This document shows, one piece after another, positions 47,224 to 56,309 of a stretch of DNA of 64,000 nucleotides. The notes beneath the pieces are model-generated. The model searched no databases, was not told the origin of the DNA, and was given only the letters and a program-made list of their open reading frames with translations. The first letter of the stretch is position 1; each line of letters starts with the position of its first letter. The stretch spans positions 1 to 64,000 of the forward strand of contig NZ_FRBV01000010.1 in assembly GCF_900142705.1 (NCBI RefSeq), in the 5' to 3' direction. The position numbers and the translations under genes were made by a program. This DNA is from Nitrosospira sp. Nsp11 (lineage in GTDB: Bacteria; Pseudomonadota; Gammaproteobacteria; Burkholderiales; Nitrosomonadaceae).

Positions 47224-49836
47224 CTACGCCGATAGATTTGCGTCACTGTGGGCTTCATCCATGAATTTCCCGAATCTGTCCGCCGCCAGCGGTTCGGAGA
47301 ACAAATTGCCCTGACCATAATCGCACCCGGCGAAGGCCAGAAGGTAACGTTGCTCTGATGTCTCTATCCCTTCAGCGATCACTTTTATCCCCAGCTTATG
47401 TGCCATCACGATGATGGCCTCGCATAATGCGAGATCATCGGAATCCGGAGCCAGGCTTTGCACGAAGGATTGGTCTATCTTCAGGTGATCGATGTCGAAT
47501 TTCTTGAGGTAGCTCAGGGAGGAATAACCGGTTCCAAAATCATCCATGGAAACCTCGATACCCGCCTCCCTGAAGCTACGCAGCTTTGAGGTAACGTCGG
47601 GGCTGACGTCCATCAGCAAACCTTCAGTAATCTCGATGGCAATACTTTGCCCAGGCAACTCCAGTTCCTGTAAAAAATCGAGCCATGGCTTGTGGAGATC
47701 GACATTCTTGCGAAACTGTACGGGAGAAGTATTGATGCTGATCTGAAACGAAGCAGAGTGCGATGCACGCCAAACCTTGGCTTGCTGCGCTGCCATCCGA
47801 AATACCCAATCGCCGATATCGATGATCATTCCGGTTTCTTCCGCGATGGAAATAAAATCGACGGGACTTACGAGGCCAAGCCTAGGATGGTGCCAGCGCA
47901 ACAACGCTTCCGCCTTATGAACTCGCCCGGTTTCGAGTTCCACGATAGGCTGATAGTGTAGTTGAAGCTGGTTGCCAGCCAAAGCGCTACGCAAGTCTCC
48001 GGCCAGGCGCATGCGGATCTGTGCAGCTTCCTGCAGTGTATGGGTAAAGTAGCTAAAGCAGTTCCGGCCCTTATTCTTGGCGGCATACATGGCTTGGTCG
48101 GCATTCCTCACCATGGATTCGGCGTCGGCGCCGTCATGCGGGTAAAAAGTTACGCCTATACTGGCGGACACATAAGCTATCTCATCCCCTAACTTGAAGG
48201 GTTCGGACATCCTGTGCAGGATGTCCCGGATGACGCGGTTGATACTGATGAGGCTTTTTAGCGACCCAAGGATCACGGTGAATTCGTCCCCGCCAAGTCG
48301 CGCCACCGGATCAACGCCGCGAACGCAACTGCTCAGGCGCCACGCCGCTTCTTTGAGCAAAAGATCGCCAACGTTATGTCCGTAGGCGTCATTGACTGCT
48401 TTGAAATTGTCCAGATCCAGAAGAATCAAAGCTATCGATGATCCAAAGCGATCCGCTTTCCTGATTTCCTGCTCCAGCTGGTTATGGAACATATGGCGGT
48501 TGGGCAGACTCGTCAGGGGATCGAAATTGGCTTGCTGCCAGATCAGTTCTTCCGATTTCTTCTTCGCGGTAATGTCCGAGAACAAGGTTACCCACCGATG
48601 TACGGAACCATCATCATTGTAGATGGCATTCATCGTACGCCACTCGATGTAGACTTCCTTGTTCTTGCGCCGGCCTGCCATTTCTCCCTCCCAATGGCCG
48701 TTAGTCTCCAAGGAGGTTTTCATTGCTAAAAGAGAAGACTCTCCTTGAAGGCCGGCATTCAGAATGTCGGGATTCTGTCCCGAGATTTCATCAAACGTAT
48801 AGCCCGTCACCCTGGTAAAGGCCGGGTTTACGGCGACGACGACATTTTTGGCATCGGTCACTATCATTGCCTCGCCGCTGTTCTCAAATATCGCGATAGC
48901 CTGCCGCATGGATTCCTCGGCTTTCTCGCGCTTGCCAATGTCCTGCTCGATTGCCAAAGCCATGGAGTTGAATGCACTGCCGAGCTCGGCCAATTCATTA
49001 TGCGTTTCAATATGGCAGCGGGCAGCGTAATCGCCTTGTGCGATATTCATTACCTCGCTACGGAGCTGGGCCAATGGAAGCAGTAGGGCGCGGCGGGCGT
49101 AGAAAATCGTGGCGGCGACGGCAAGCATCGCGATAACGATGAGCGCCATTACTAACAGAATGTGGCGATGCAGGCGAGCGAGTCCATCCTTTACTTCCGC
49201 TTGCGTTCTTGTATCAAGCAAATCGGTAAATTGCTGAATTGGCGCCATGACGGCGGCTTTTTCAGCGACGTAGCGTTCTCCGAACAAAAGGTCAATGGAA
49301 AGTTGCCGTTCAGGTAGCCGATGGTTTGTAAGTTTATTCTTGCTACCCCTCTCTTGTATCTCGTCCACCACGGCGATTGCCTGTTTCTCCAGCATGGTTA
49401 ATTTATCGGAATTTATTTTGGCTTCCCAAAGCAGGGCGGTTTCCTCCTTGTCGAGACCTTCTTTACGCATCATCTCGAATAAGGAAACAGGCCTGCTCAG
49501 CTCAGCGGCAGAACTTTTTCCCGCACCTGCAAGATGCCAGTATGTGTTGGGATAATTTTGCAGGCGCGGCTTGATACCTTCCCGGATGTCGAGAATATCA
49601 AAAAAATAATGCTTATAAATCGGATTTCCTGTGGTTGCGTAGGTGCGGGCCATACGCGTGAGGTCTTCAGAGCTTTGAAAAAACTCTCCAGCAAGCAGCA
49701 GAGAGCGATAGCGGTGATCCTCGCTGGCGGCGACGTCGTCGCGGATACCCAACGCCTGGAAAACCATTATTCCAATTGCGAAAAGAAGCAGCATCAGGAT
49801 GAAGGTGAACAGCTTGGTAAAAAAACCAATTCTCAT
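47224..49836 (-). CDS. Membrane-bound sensor diguanylate cyclase/phosphodiesterase (HAMP-PAS-GGDEF-EAL)
   Basis: Makes and/or degrades the second messenger cyclic di-GMP. 870 aa from the ATG at 49834-49836 (MRIGFFTKLF); a GTG five codons upstream is possible, but a purine-rich GGGGGA favours the ATG. Order: membrane helix 1 (about 5-28), periplasmic helical sensor, helix 2 (about 228-250), HAMP (about 250-300), PAS (about 315-425), GGDEF (intact RLGGDEF, about 512), EAL (intact EALLRW, about 639; DDFGTGYSS and EGIET present). Both catalytic sites look intact, so which activity prevails cannot be told. Divergent from the epsA-like regulator, suggesting a link to exopolysaccharide control. Confidence 0.9.
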   Translation of the reverse strand: MRIGFFTKLFTFILMLLLFAIGIMVFQALGIRDDVAASEDHRYRSLLLAGEFFQSSEDLTRMARTYATTGNPIYKHYFFDILDIREGIKPRLQNYPNTYWHLAGAGKSSAAELSRPVSLFEMMRKEGLDKEETALLWEAKINSDKLTMLEKQAIAVVDEIQERGSKNKLTNHRLPERQLSIDLLFGERYVAEKAAVMAPIQQFTDLLDTRTQAEVKDGLARLHRHILLVMALIVIAMLAVAATIFYARRALLLPLAQLRSEVMNIAQGDYAARCHIETHNELAELGSAFNSMALAIEQDIGKREKAEESMRQAIAIFENSGEAMIVTDAKNVVVAVNPAFTRVTGYTFDEISGQNPDILNAGLQGESSLLAMKTSLETNGHWEGEMAGRRKNKEVYIEWRTMNAIYNDDGSVHRWVTLFSDITAKKKSEELIWQQANFDPLTSLPNRHMFHNQLEQEIRKADRFGSSIALILLDLDNFKAVNDAYGHNVGDLLLKEAAWRLSSCVRGVDPVARLGGDEFTVILGSLKSLISINRVIRDILHRMSEPFKLGDEIAYVSASIGVTFYPHDGADAESMVRNADQAMYAAKNKGRNCFSYFTHTLQEAAQIRMRLAGDLRSALAGNQLQLHYQPIVELETGRVHKAEALLRWHHPRLGLVSPVDFISIAEETGMIIDIGDWVFRMAAQQAKVWRASHSASFQISINTSPVQFRKNVDLHKPWLDFLQELELPGQSIAIEITEGLLMDVSPDVTSKLRSFREAGIEVSMDDFGTGYSSLSYLKKFDIDHLKIDQSFVQSLAPDSDDLALCEAIIVMAHKLGIKVIAEGIETSEQRYLLAFAGCDYGQGNLFSEPLAADRFGKFMDEAHSDANLSA

Positions 49837-49851
49837 GAAATCGTCCCCCAC

Positions 49852-50279
49852 CTCGTCAAATTAGGCTTTCGCAATTCTTGTCATCTTTTTCTTGCATCGC
49901 AGATGTTGTACGGATTGAAACATGAGCATGCCCCGCTACTCATATTTTGAGCTGCATTGCCAATAACGGCTGCAATACAGGGCCGCTAAAGCCGATGGTA
50001 AATTTACCTCGAAGCCGAGAGGAATGACCTGCTGTAAAATGCTGCGCCTGAGTCTTTATCTCCATCTTCAGGTAGTGACTCTTGCGCCCGATCGCCACAC
50101 CTATCCAAATGGAGGTTTGCGCCTTAATAGCCCAGGTCCAGCCATACCGACCTGTACCGCACCTGCACAAGGAGAAGCAATGGCAAGCGCGAACTCCTGC
50201 GCTAGTCGGTATTTCTTACAGTATATGAAGTCAGTGCGAATTTATTTGCTTGCCTATTGATCCAACAAGGTTTTTTTTC
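49852..50279. other. Divergent intergenic region between GGDEF/EAL gene and epsA-like gene
   Basis: About 430 bp upstream of the sigma54-like box. A 76-codon minus-strand frame (49940-50170) has no recognisable domain. I see no strong promoter for the GGDEF/EAL gene. Confidence 0.4.
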
Positions 50280-50295
50280 TGGAATGATTTTTGCT
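50280..50295 (+). promoter_or_regulatory. Sigma54-like -24/-12 promoter upstream of the epsA-like gene
   Basis: TGGAATGATTTTTGCT has GG and GC at exactly the spacing of TGGCACR-N4-TTGCW and matches about 9 of 11 consensus positions. It is 66 bp before the start codon, so a short leader is expected. In PEP-CTERM/exosortase organisms, sigma54 with the PrsK/PrsR two-component system is known to drive such genes. That makes the match more credible here. Confidence 0.5.
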
Positions 50296-50360
50296 TAACA
50301 AAAAAGGGCCCATCATCTCGACATTTCATTCAATTACCTACTTAGGCAGATCTATCGCAA

Positions 50361-51218
50361 ATGGTTATTCCTTCCTCGTTCTCTTTTCCGTCCTCGCTCT
50401 CCGACGAACATCTTGAACGGTACTTCCGAGTTATCCGCGAAGGAATAGCTGTGCAGAGCCATTCCGACCTTTTGAAGTGGCTGCAGGGAGAGGTACAGCA
50501 TTATCTTCCCCACGAAATCATGCTCGCGGTCTGGAATGATGCTGGCGCGAACCACCTCCGACACGATCTTGTTTCTGTATTGCCCGGAGTCAGAACCGAG
50601 CATTTACATTCGGAAAATCTTCGGGCCTTGCAACGAGGGCTGTATAGCTGCTGGGTCGAATTGGGCAAGGCGCCCTATAGATTAAGCCTTGGTGCATGCG
50701 GCTTTCAATTTGGCGACCGGGGGCCGCTATGCGCTTTTCGCGAAGCATTGCACGACATGCGGTCTCTGCTCGTGCACGGTATCAGCGACGAACGCGGAGG
50801 CCAGGATTGCCTCTATGTAATATTCAGTTCAGCCGGCAACCTCAATGATTCCCCGCTGAGCGCAATGGAGAACCTGCTGCCTTATCTTGACACTGCATTG
50901 CGCCGGGTCCGACCCCTGGTTCGTCAGAATAGCGCTGCACCATCCTCGGCAGATGCGTCCCAAAACAGCGAAAATTACGGATTGAGCACGCGTGAAGTCG
51001 AAATACTCGATTGGGTAAGGACGGGTAAAACGAACGCCGAGATCGCATCCATTCTGGCCATCAGCATTTATACGGTTAAAAATCATTTGCGGCACATCTT
51101 CAAAAAGCTGGATGTTTACAATCGGGTGCAGGCCATTTCCAAGACTGGCCCGGTCCCACATATGCCTGAAGCTAATTCGGCGCTTCCCCTTCAGTCTGTT
51201 TTCACCTTAAACCGCTAA
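50361..51218 (+). CDS. LuxR-family regulator, EpsA-like (exosortase/PEP-CTERM associated)
   Basis: 285 aa. The N-terminal region (about 15-185) resembles the uncharacterised sensor part of EpsA-type regulators found beside exosortase and exopolysaccharide loci. The C-terminal LuxR helix-turn-helix is clear (about 207-265: LSTREVEILDWVRTGKTN, then TVKNHLRHIFKKL). There is no phospho-acceptor domain, so control is unlikely to be through a receiver. Its neighbours are a cyclic-di-GMP enzyme (divergent) and a PEP-CTERM gene 500 bp downstream. It probably regulates surface polysaccharide or PEP-CTERM genes. Confidence 0.8.
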   Translation: MVIPSSFSFPSSLSDEHLERYFRVIREGIAVQSHSDLLKWLQGEVQHYLPHEIMLAVWNDAGANHLRHDLVSVLPGVRTEHLHSENLRALQRGLYSCWVELGKAPYRLSLGACGFQFGDRGPLCAFREALHDMRSLLVHGISDERGGQDCLYVIFSSAGNLNDSPLSAMENLLPYLDTALRRVRPLVRQNSAAPSSADASQNSENYGLSTREVEILDWVRTGKTNAEIASILAISIYTVKNHLRHIFKKLDVYNRVQAISKTGPVPHMPEANSALPLQSVFTLNR

Positions 51219-51720
51219 AGCTCATTCGACATTAAGTATTGAGCCTCCACCACGCAGTTCCGCTTACAGGTTTAGGGCGGAGGGACCATTCACCATCCCA
51301 GACTGGCAACCGTTTATCTGGCTGCCGGCCTCGCTTGGGCCATCGGTTTACACCAAACCTTTCTCAAACTCCTATCTGTTCTTGTTTTATAGCTCCCAAG
51401 CATAGTTCTCATATCACTGACGAGCTATTACTCCCGACTAGTCGTGCTATTTCATCTTCCTGTTTTTACGCGAATAATAGCCACCGAATTAATGGGGCCA
51501 AGCTCGGAAAGTCCGTCAAGCAAACTGTGATGGCTTCCGCGTGAGGCCAACCTACTCCGCACGGTGCCTTTACCGGCCATGGGGGTGTATTCGCTGACAG
51601 CGTTTGATGGGAGAGTTTTACGGCAAAACTAAAAATGGCTACGACGTCTCATCGGAAACATTTCCGCGGATGTTTCGAGGCATTAGTCAAACACCACAAT
51701 TGAAAAATAAGGAAGATAAA
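51219..51720. other. Long upstream region of the PEP-CTERM gene
   Basis: About 500 bp with no gene I can support. A 101-codon plus-strand frame (51239-51544) and a 39-codon in-frame extension upstream of the PEP-CTERM start show no conserved features. I looked for a cyclic-di-GMP riboswitch and a sigma54 box here and found no convincing match. Confidence 0.4.
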
Positions 51721-52293
51721 ATGAACAAAAAAAATAAATTCTTTTCCACGATACTCGCCACACTGGTTGGCACAGCCATCTGGATACCGTCTGCACAAGC
51801 GGCTTTCATACCTTACATACTTGACATCAAAATAGGAGAGGCTCGTCTTAAAGACTCCGGAGATGCGACTGAGCACGCCAAAATGGAATTTTTTGCCGGT
51901 AATACCAATCTGGTACAAGACCTCAAGGACAAGTCGTTCACCGCTGTTGAGAACGGTACAGATTCAGGTCAATGGTACCTGGATGTCGGCCCGACTGGGC
52001 CAGGTTATTTTCTTTTGAAATTTGGCACCGGTAACGACAAAGATATCGCGAATACTTATTTCTTTCAAAACACCGGGGAGATGACAAAACTGGTATGGTC
52101 CAACGAGCAGGTGAATTTCCTTTCCGGAGGGGGTAGCATCAAAGGCAATATTGGTAAGCTAAGCCATTACACAACGTATGACGCTGCATTTGGCCAAACT
52201 GGCGAGATCCCGGAACCAGCGACTCTTGCCCTGGTTGGGCTCGGCCTTTTTGCTATCGGGGCCGTACGCAGGCGTAGATCATCACATTCCTGA
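51721..52293 (+). CDS. PEP-CTERM sorting domain protein
   Basis: Exported protein predicted to be processed by an exosortase. 190 aa from the ATG at 51721 (MNKKNKFFSTI), with AAGGA upstream. The signal peptide is about residues 1-28 (ending SAQAAF). The C-terminus has the full tripartite sorting signal: IPEPATLALVG, a short hydrophobic stretch (LGLFAIGAV), and a basic end RRRRSS. The middle (about 30-160) has no domain I recognise; it is Gly/Asp/Lys-rich and without Cys. No exosortase (XrtA/XrtB) gene is in the window. A terminator follows. Confidence 0.9.
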   Translation: MNKKNKFFSTILATLVGTAIWIPSAQAAFIPYILDIKIGEARLKDSGDATEHAKMEFFAGNTNLVQDLKDKSFTAVENGTDSGQWYLDVGPTGPGYFLLKFGTGNDKDIANTYFFQNTGEMTKLVWSNEQVNFLSGGGSIKGNIGKLSHYTTYDAAFGQTGEIPEPATLALVGLGLFAIGAVRRRRSSHS

Positions 52294-52307
52294 ATCGACG
52301 AGCGAAC

Positions 52308-52331
52308 AAACCCGCTTCGGCGGGTTTTTTT
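52308..52331 (+). terminator. Intrinsic terminator after the PEP-CTERM gene
   Basis: CCCGC-TTCG-GCGGG (52311-52324), a stable UUCG-type tetraloop hairpin, then seven T. It starts 15 bp after the stop codon and marks the end of the PEP-CTERM transcript. Confidence 0.95.
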
Positions 52332-52396
52332 GTTATCGCAGATAACACCGCATCTTGTAGAACTTGTCAGAGCGCGAACAATTCGGGCCGCTTTAG

Positions 52397-52597
52397 CTAT
52401 TGCCTATCGATCCATTCGCGGGCTGCTACGTTAGCAGCTTCACCCGCCTGATCCTGATCGGGCAACGGCTCGACAAAGCTTTCATAAACAACGATTCCTT
52501 TGTCATCGAGAATCCTGTAACGGCCGTTCCAGAGACCCGTGGTATCGTCGTGATCCGCCCCGACAACAATACTGTATCCTTTATAATCAGCGTTCAT
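52397..52597 (-). CDS. Small conserved-looking hypothetical protein
   Basis: 66 aa, function not recognised. The sequence is well formed and acidic: an N-terminal ADYKGYSIVVGA, a WNGRYRI strand, and a C-terminal helix AANVAAREWIDRQ. This alternation of short strands and a helix resembles small stand-alone domains of unknown function found in betaproteobacteria. There is no signal peptide. A GAGAGGA purine stretch lies just upstream of the ATG. The gene stands alone, converging with the PEP-CTERM gene. Confidence 0.65.
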   Translation of the reverse strand: MNADYKGYSIVVGADHDDTTGLWNGRYRILDDKGIVVYESFVEPLPDQDQAGEAANVAAREWIDRQ

Positions 52598-52884
52598 ATC
52601 CTCTCCATAAAGAGTAAGTGTATGAAGAAATAATAGTCAAGTTTCACTGAAACATCCATGTTCACAGATAAATCCTTGCCTCTATGGCCAGTCGCATCCT
52701 CGCGATGGCCGTTTTCTTTCTCAGCTCTATTACAGTTTCAATTGACTTCGCATTAGAAAGGAGCGGGAGCGAAGGCGGGAAAATGATGCGAATCGCTAAA
52801 TTCACAATTGCGGCGCAGGTTTCCCGGTCGCTGCGCAGCAGACAGCACAGCCGGAAACAACGTATAGCGTGCCGCTAGTGGCTA

Positions 52885-54975
52885 TTAGTCGAGCTTTACC
52901 ATCGGCGCACGTGTTGGCCATGCGCCGCGTCCGATCACCTTCGAACCATTGAATATTACATAGCTCTGGCGGCCATAGTGCGGTAGCGGCCGCGTTAGCG
53001 CAGCGAGAGATTCGGTATCCCGCGCCGATATTACTGCGAGTGTCACGCCATCGGGACGGCTCACCGTCCAGGCTTGCGCCGAACCTTTGCCGCGCACGAT
53101 GTCAGGCCGTGCAGGCAATCGATGTCTTGCGAGCCAGGTATCCACTTGCTCTTCGAGACCGATTACCAGCACCGGCACAGCCGGTGGCGCCTCCTTTCCC
53201 GGAACCAGGTTTGGGGTGCGCTGTTGAAGTTTTTCCGCCAGCGTTCCGGCGGTACTTTGCGCATCCCCGCTTTCGGGAAGCAGAACGGTAGCGGCTGTCC
53301 GGTCCACCATCACCTGCCGCAGGATCGGGGGCGCCTCATCGGGCATCAAGCGCCGGAACAACCGTAAATCCGGATCGAGCGTTACCTGCAGCGGTCGGGC
53401 CCCAACGTCAAGCGTGAATACCTGGCGCGCTTTCTCAAGGTCAAGCGTGTGAAATTCTTCGCCTTCGGCGGTACGCACCGCGACAGGTACGCGTAATCGG
53501 TATGCAGGCTCCGCTTGCTCAAGCGTCACCGTAACACGATGATTTGCGGAAGCGACCGGGTCTGGCTTTGCGCGTTTCGCCTCTGCAATGCGTATGACCG
53601 GCGCACCTCCACGAGTGAGCCACTGGTCGAAGAAACCACCCAGGTCCTTCCCTGAAGATGCCTCGAATGCGCGCTGCAAATCCATCCATGATGCAATGCG
53701 GAAGCGTTGCTCCTGCCAGAATGCCTGAAGAGCACGATCGAAAGTTTCGCGCCCCAGCATATCGCGCAGCATGAGGAAGACCATTGCCGATTTGTTGTAG
53801 CCAACTATCTGGGTCGCCCCATGCGTACGCGAGGTGAATGTGCTGAGCGGTGCATCTTGCCCGGACGATAGCGCGGCGAAGTCCCGCAGCCACCCGCGTC
53901 GCATGTCCAGCGCAGCTTCGGGATTTTCACGCTCCTTATATGCATAATCCGCCATAAAGGTGGTCAATCCTTCTGACCAGTTGCCGTGTGCGTAATCGGT
54001 GTATACCCCGTTTCCCCACCAGTTATGCAGTACCTCGTGGCCCAGCGACGTGTAACGAATGAATGGAAGCCGAAGCACCTCCGTTCCCAGATAGGTGAGC
54101 GTCGGCATGCCGAAGCCTGTCGGCGTAGGGCTGGAAACGACACTGAATTCGGTAAATGGATACTCGCCGATCCAGGATTCGTAGAGATCGATATAGCCCT
54201 TCACCGAATCGAGATAGCCGCTTGCGAGATCCGCGATCTGCGGGTGGAAGTAGGTTCGCAACTGGATTGGCTTGCCGCCGGCGCCGCGCATCGTATGCGT
54301 TTCGATGCTATAGGGGCCGGCCATGAGGTCGATACCGCCCGTCGGTGCCAGGAATTCAAAACGTGCCCGATATCCGTCAGTCGATTCGGATTCTTCCACC
54401 AGACGGCCTGGAACAATCGCCCGTTGCCCCGCCGGAAGTTTGATGCTCACGCGATAACTGGCGAGCTTTCCCGCAATGTACGGATACCAGCCGCTTGAAT
54501 CAGGCAGGAAGGTTCCGGCCTCGCCACTTGTCGGCTCGTCCCGTCCCAGCGTTTGCGCATGATCGAGCGAAGTATCGAGCGGCGTTAATTGGCCGCGCCA
54601 GTAGACTTCGATACGGCGCGGCAGACCCTTGTCGTTGAAAACCCGCCAGGCCCGGACTTTCCCCATGCTTGCAGCCGGCCCCAGCGATGTGCCATTGACC
54701 TGCGCACTCAACACGCCAAAACGACGGCCCAGCACGAGAGTCAGTTCTTCCGACGAGTTCGCCACGATGACGCTGCGGCCCTCGATACTGTGTGCCACCG
54801 GATCTATTTGAACCTCAATTTCATAGGTGACCTCAACGGCGTCGGCCGCCTCGGGGGATGTGGCGGATGCGCTGTTTGAAACAAGTGCCGACAAAATCAA
54901 AAACAGAAAAGAGACGATCGAGACGTTGCTTCCATGGATATTGAAAATATGCCGCCCTGTCATCAGCCTTGTCAT
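52885..54975 (-). CDS. M1-family metallopeptidase-like exported protein lacking GAMEN motif
   Basis: 696 aa with a signal peptide (about 18-38, ending SASAT). Zinc site: HEVLH (His313, Glu314, His317) and a Glu at about 335 in NWSEG, one residue closer than the usual HExxH-x18-E. The exopeptidase motif GAMEN, which binds the substrate N-terminus, is replaced by GFGMPTL (about 291-297). This argues against simple aminopeptidase activity. The last 200 residues, with a short glycine-rich segment, are poorly conserved. The ATG overlaps the stop of the upstream ChaN-PDZ gene (ATGA), so the two proteins are co-translated and probably act together in the periplasm. Confidence 0.82.
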   Translation of the reverse strand: MTRLMTGRHIFNIHGSNVSIVSFLFLILSALVSNSASATSPEAADAVEVTYEIEVQIDPVAHSIEGRSVIVANSSEELTLVLGRRFGVLSAQVNGTSLGPAASMGKVRAWRVFNDKGLPRRIEVYWRGQLTPLDTSLDHAQTLGRDEPTSGEAGTFLPDSSGWYPYIAGKLASYRVSIKLPAGQRAIVPGRLVEESESTDGYRARFEFLAPTGGIDLMAGPYSIETHTMRGAGGKPIQLRTYFHPQIADLASGYLDSVKGYIDLYESWIGEYPFTEFSVVSSPTPTGFGMPTLTYLGTEVLRLPFIRYTSLGHEVLHNWWGNGVYTDYAHGNWSEGLTTFMADYAYKERENPEAALDMRRGWLRDFAALSSGQDAPLSTFTSRTHGATQIVGYNKSAMVFLMLRDMLGRETFDRALQAFWQEQRFRIASWMDLQRAFEASSGKDLGGFFDQWLTRGGAPVIRIAEAKRAKPDPVASANHRVTVTLEQAEPAYRLRVPVAVRTAEGEEFHTLDLEKARQVFTLDVGARPLQVTLDPDLRLFRRLMPDEAPPILRQVMVDRTAATVLLPESGDAQSTAGTLAEKLQQRTPNLVPGKEAPPAVPVLVIGLEEQVDTWLARHRLPARPDIVRGKGSAQAWTVSRPDGVTLAVISARDTESLAALTRPLPHYGRQSYVIFNGSKVIGRGAWPTRAPMVKLD

Positions 54976-56210
54976 TCGCCTCCCTTCAGCATCGCCGGAA
55001 ACTTGGCAATAATCTCGATTGTATCCCCGCCGCGCTTCAATTTAAGCGGCAGCCACGTTCCCGGGGCCTGTCGTTTGACTATTTCGACGATATCATCCAT
55101 TTGCGTGACCGGCACCCCGGCGGCTTCCCTGATCACGTCACTGTCACGTATACCCGCCGCCTCGGCAATGCTTCCCTTCTCTACCTGCAGTACTCGCGCG
55201 CCGCCATCCTGTGCCATTTCAAAACGGATGCCAAGGCGCTGCCGTGGACGTTCATGCGATGCCACCGATGGCAAGGCAACACCAAATACTGCATCGGCCA
55301 GCCCCGCGGTAATTTGTCCGCACGCGATACCGCTATTCCAGGGGAGTAGCGCGCCAACGTCGGTCACCCCCAGGTCTTTCAGCTGGTGGGGAACGCCATA
55401 ACCGTATTTGATATGCCCCGAACCCATGATTCCAATGACAAGAGGACGCTCTGCGCGGCCCACCGCTGAATTTAACGCTTGAGCCATGGCCCGGTCCCAG
55501 AGCTGCTGGCTCTCGACAAAACGCCGGAAATTCGGATTATCACGGCTGGCCTCGCCGTTCTTCTTACCGCCGCGCTCGTGCTCACCGTAAATCGGCAACA
55601 GATAGTCAAGATAAGCCGTGCTCGCAGCAGCGGGGGCCATTACGCCTTCGCGTTCATTCTCCGGCACGCCAGCCAAACCTTGTGCCGCAACCGATTTTCT
55701 CAAACGCGTATCGATATTGAGAGCCAGCATCGGTATCCGATTCATGCGCGCAAAACGGAACAACGGCAGGTAGAGATTCGCATCCGTGCTCCAGACGGCA
55801 TTCCAGTCGGAGGCAGCAAGAAACTGCGATTCGGTAAGCTCGCCGGCTACCCATTGGTCCAGGGCCTTCTGTACGCGTCTCGGAAACATTTCAAAACCGA
55901 TAACCATGTCCGGCCGCAACGCGTGCAGCGCGGCCAGCGTCTGCAATTGCCAGCGGTGGTGCTCGGGGTTGTCGTGCATCTCACCCAGCAGCACTACCGA
56001 ACGCTTGGCAGCGCGATTGATGACTTCAGTGCCGGATATTTTCCCATTGCCAGGCACGACCCAGTTCCCGGCCGGCACGCAGTCCGGGTTGTCCTTCGCA
56101 GGGGCTTTCGTCTGCGCGGACGCGATATTGACGGAGAGGCCGGAGGCAACCAATGCAAGACTGACATAGGCAAAAAAGGGAGCAAGGAACGCGCTCCGAA
56201 AGATTTTCAA
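54972..56210 (-). CDS. ChaN-like (haem-binding lipoprotein fold) protein with C-terminal PDZ domain
   Basis: 412 aa, exported: signal peptide about residues 1-32 (LALVASGLSVNIASAQ). The ChaN-like domain (about 55-320) contains VVLLGEMHDNPEHHRWQ, GFEMFPR, and GIMGSGHIKYGYG, the characteristic His/Glu-rich family segments. The ChaN family in Campylobacter binds haem pairs and is linked to iron uptake, but most members are uncharacterised. A PDZ domain fills the C-terminus (about 325-405: LGIRFEM, VEKGSIAEAAGIRDSDVI), suggesting it binds the ends of proteins or peptides. No lipobox is obvious. It is translationally coupled to the M1-like gene downstream and lies 99 bp after purL. Confidence 0.8.
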   Translation of the reverse strand: MKIFRSAFLAPFFAYVSLALVASGLSVNIASAQTKAPAKDNPDCVPAGNWVVPGNGKISGTEVINRAAKRSVVLLGEMHDNPEHHRWQLQTLAALHALRPDMVIGFEMFPRRVQKALDQWVAGELTESQFLAASDWNAVWSTDANLYLPLFRFARMNRIPMLALNIDTRLRKSVAAQGLAGVPENEREGVMAPAAASTAYLDYLLPIYGEHERGGKKNGEASRDNPNFRRFVESQQLWDRAMAQALNSAVGRAERPLVIGIMGSGHIKYGYGVPHQLKDLGVTDVGALLPWNSGIACGQITAGLADAVFGVALPSVASHERPRQRLGIRFEMAQDGGARVLQVEKGSIAEAAGIRDSDVIREAAGVPVTQMDDIVEIVKRQAPGTWLPLKLKRGGDTIEIIAKFPAMLKGGE

Positions 56211-56309
56211 ACCGGATACTCCTTCATCGAACTCTCCTTTTCATATCCAGATTATATGATCCGGCAAACACCGGTGGCCAGCCTTAACAAGCACCGGGAT
56301 GCAGATGCC

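Noticed and set aside
49940-50170. 76-codon minus-strand frame upstream of the GGDEF/EAL gene
   Set aside because: No homology seen and no ribosome-binding site; likely part of the divergent control region.
51219-51720. Possible cyclic-di-GMP riboswitch before the PEP-CTERM gene
   Set aside because: Some GC-rich segments look superficially similar, but the conserved core and tetraloop-receptor pattern could not be found on either strand.
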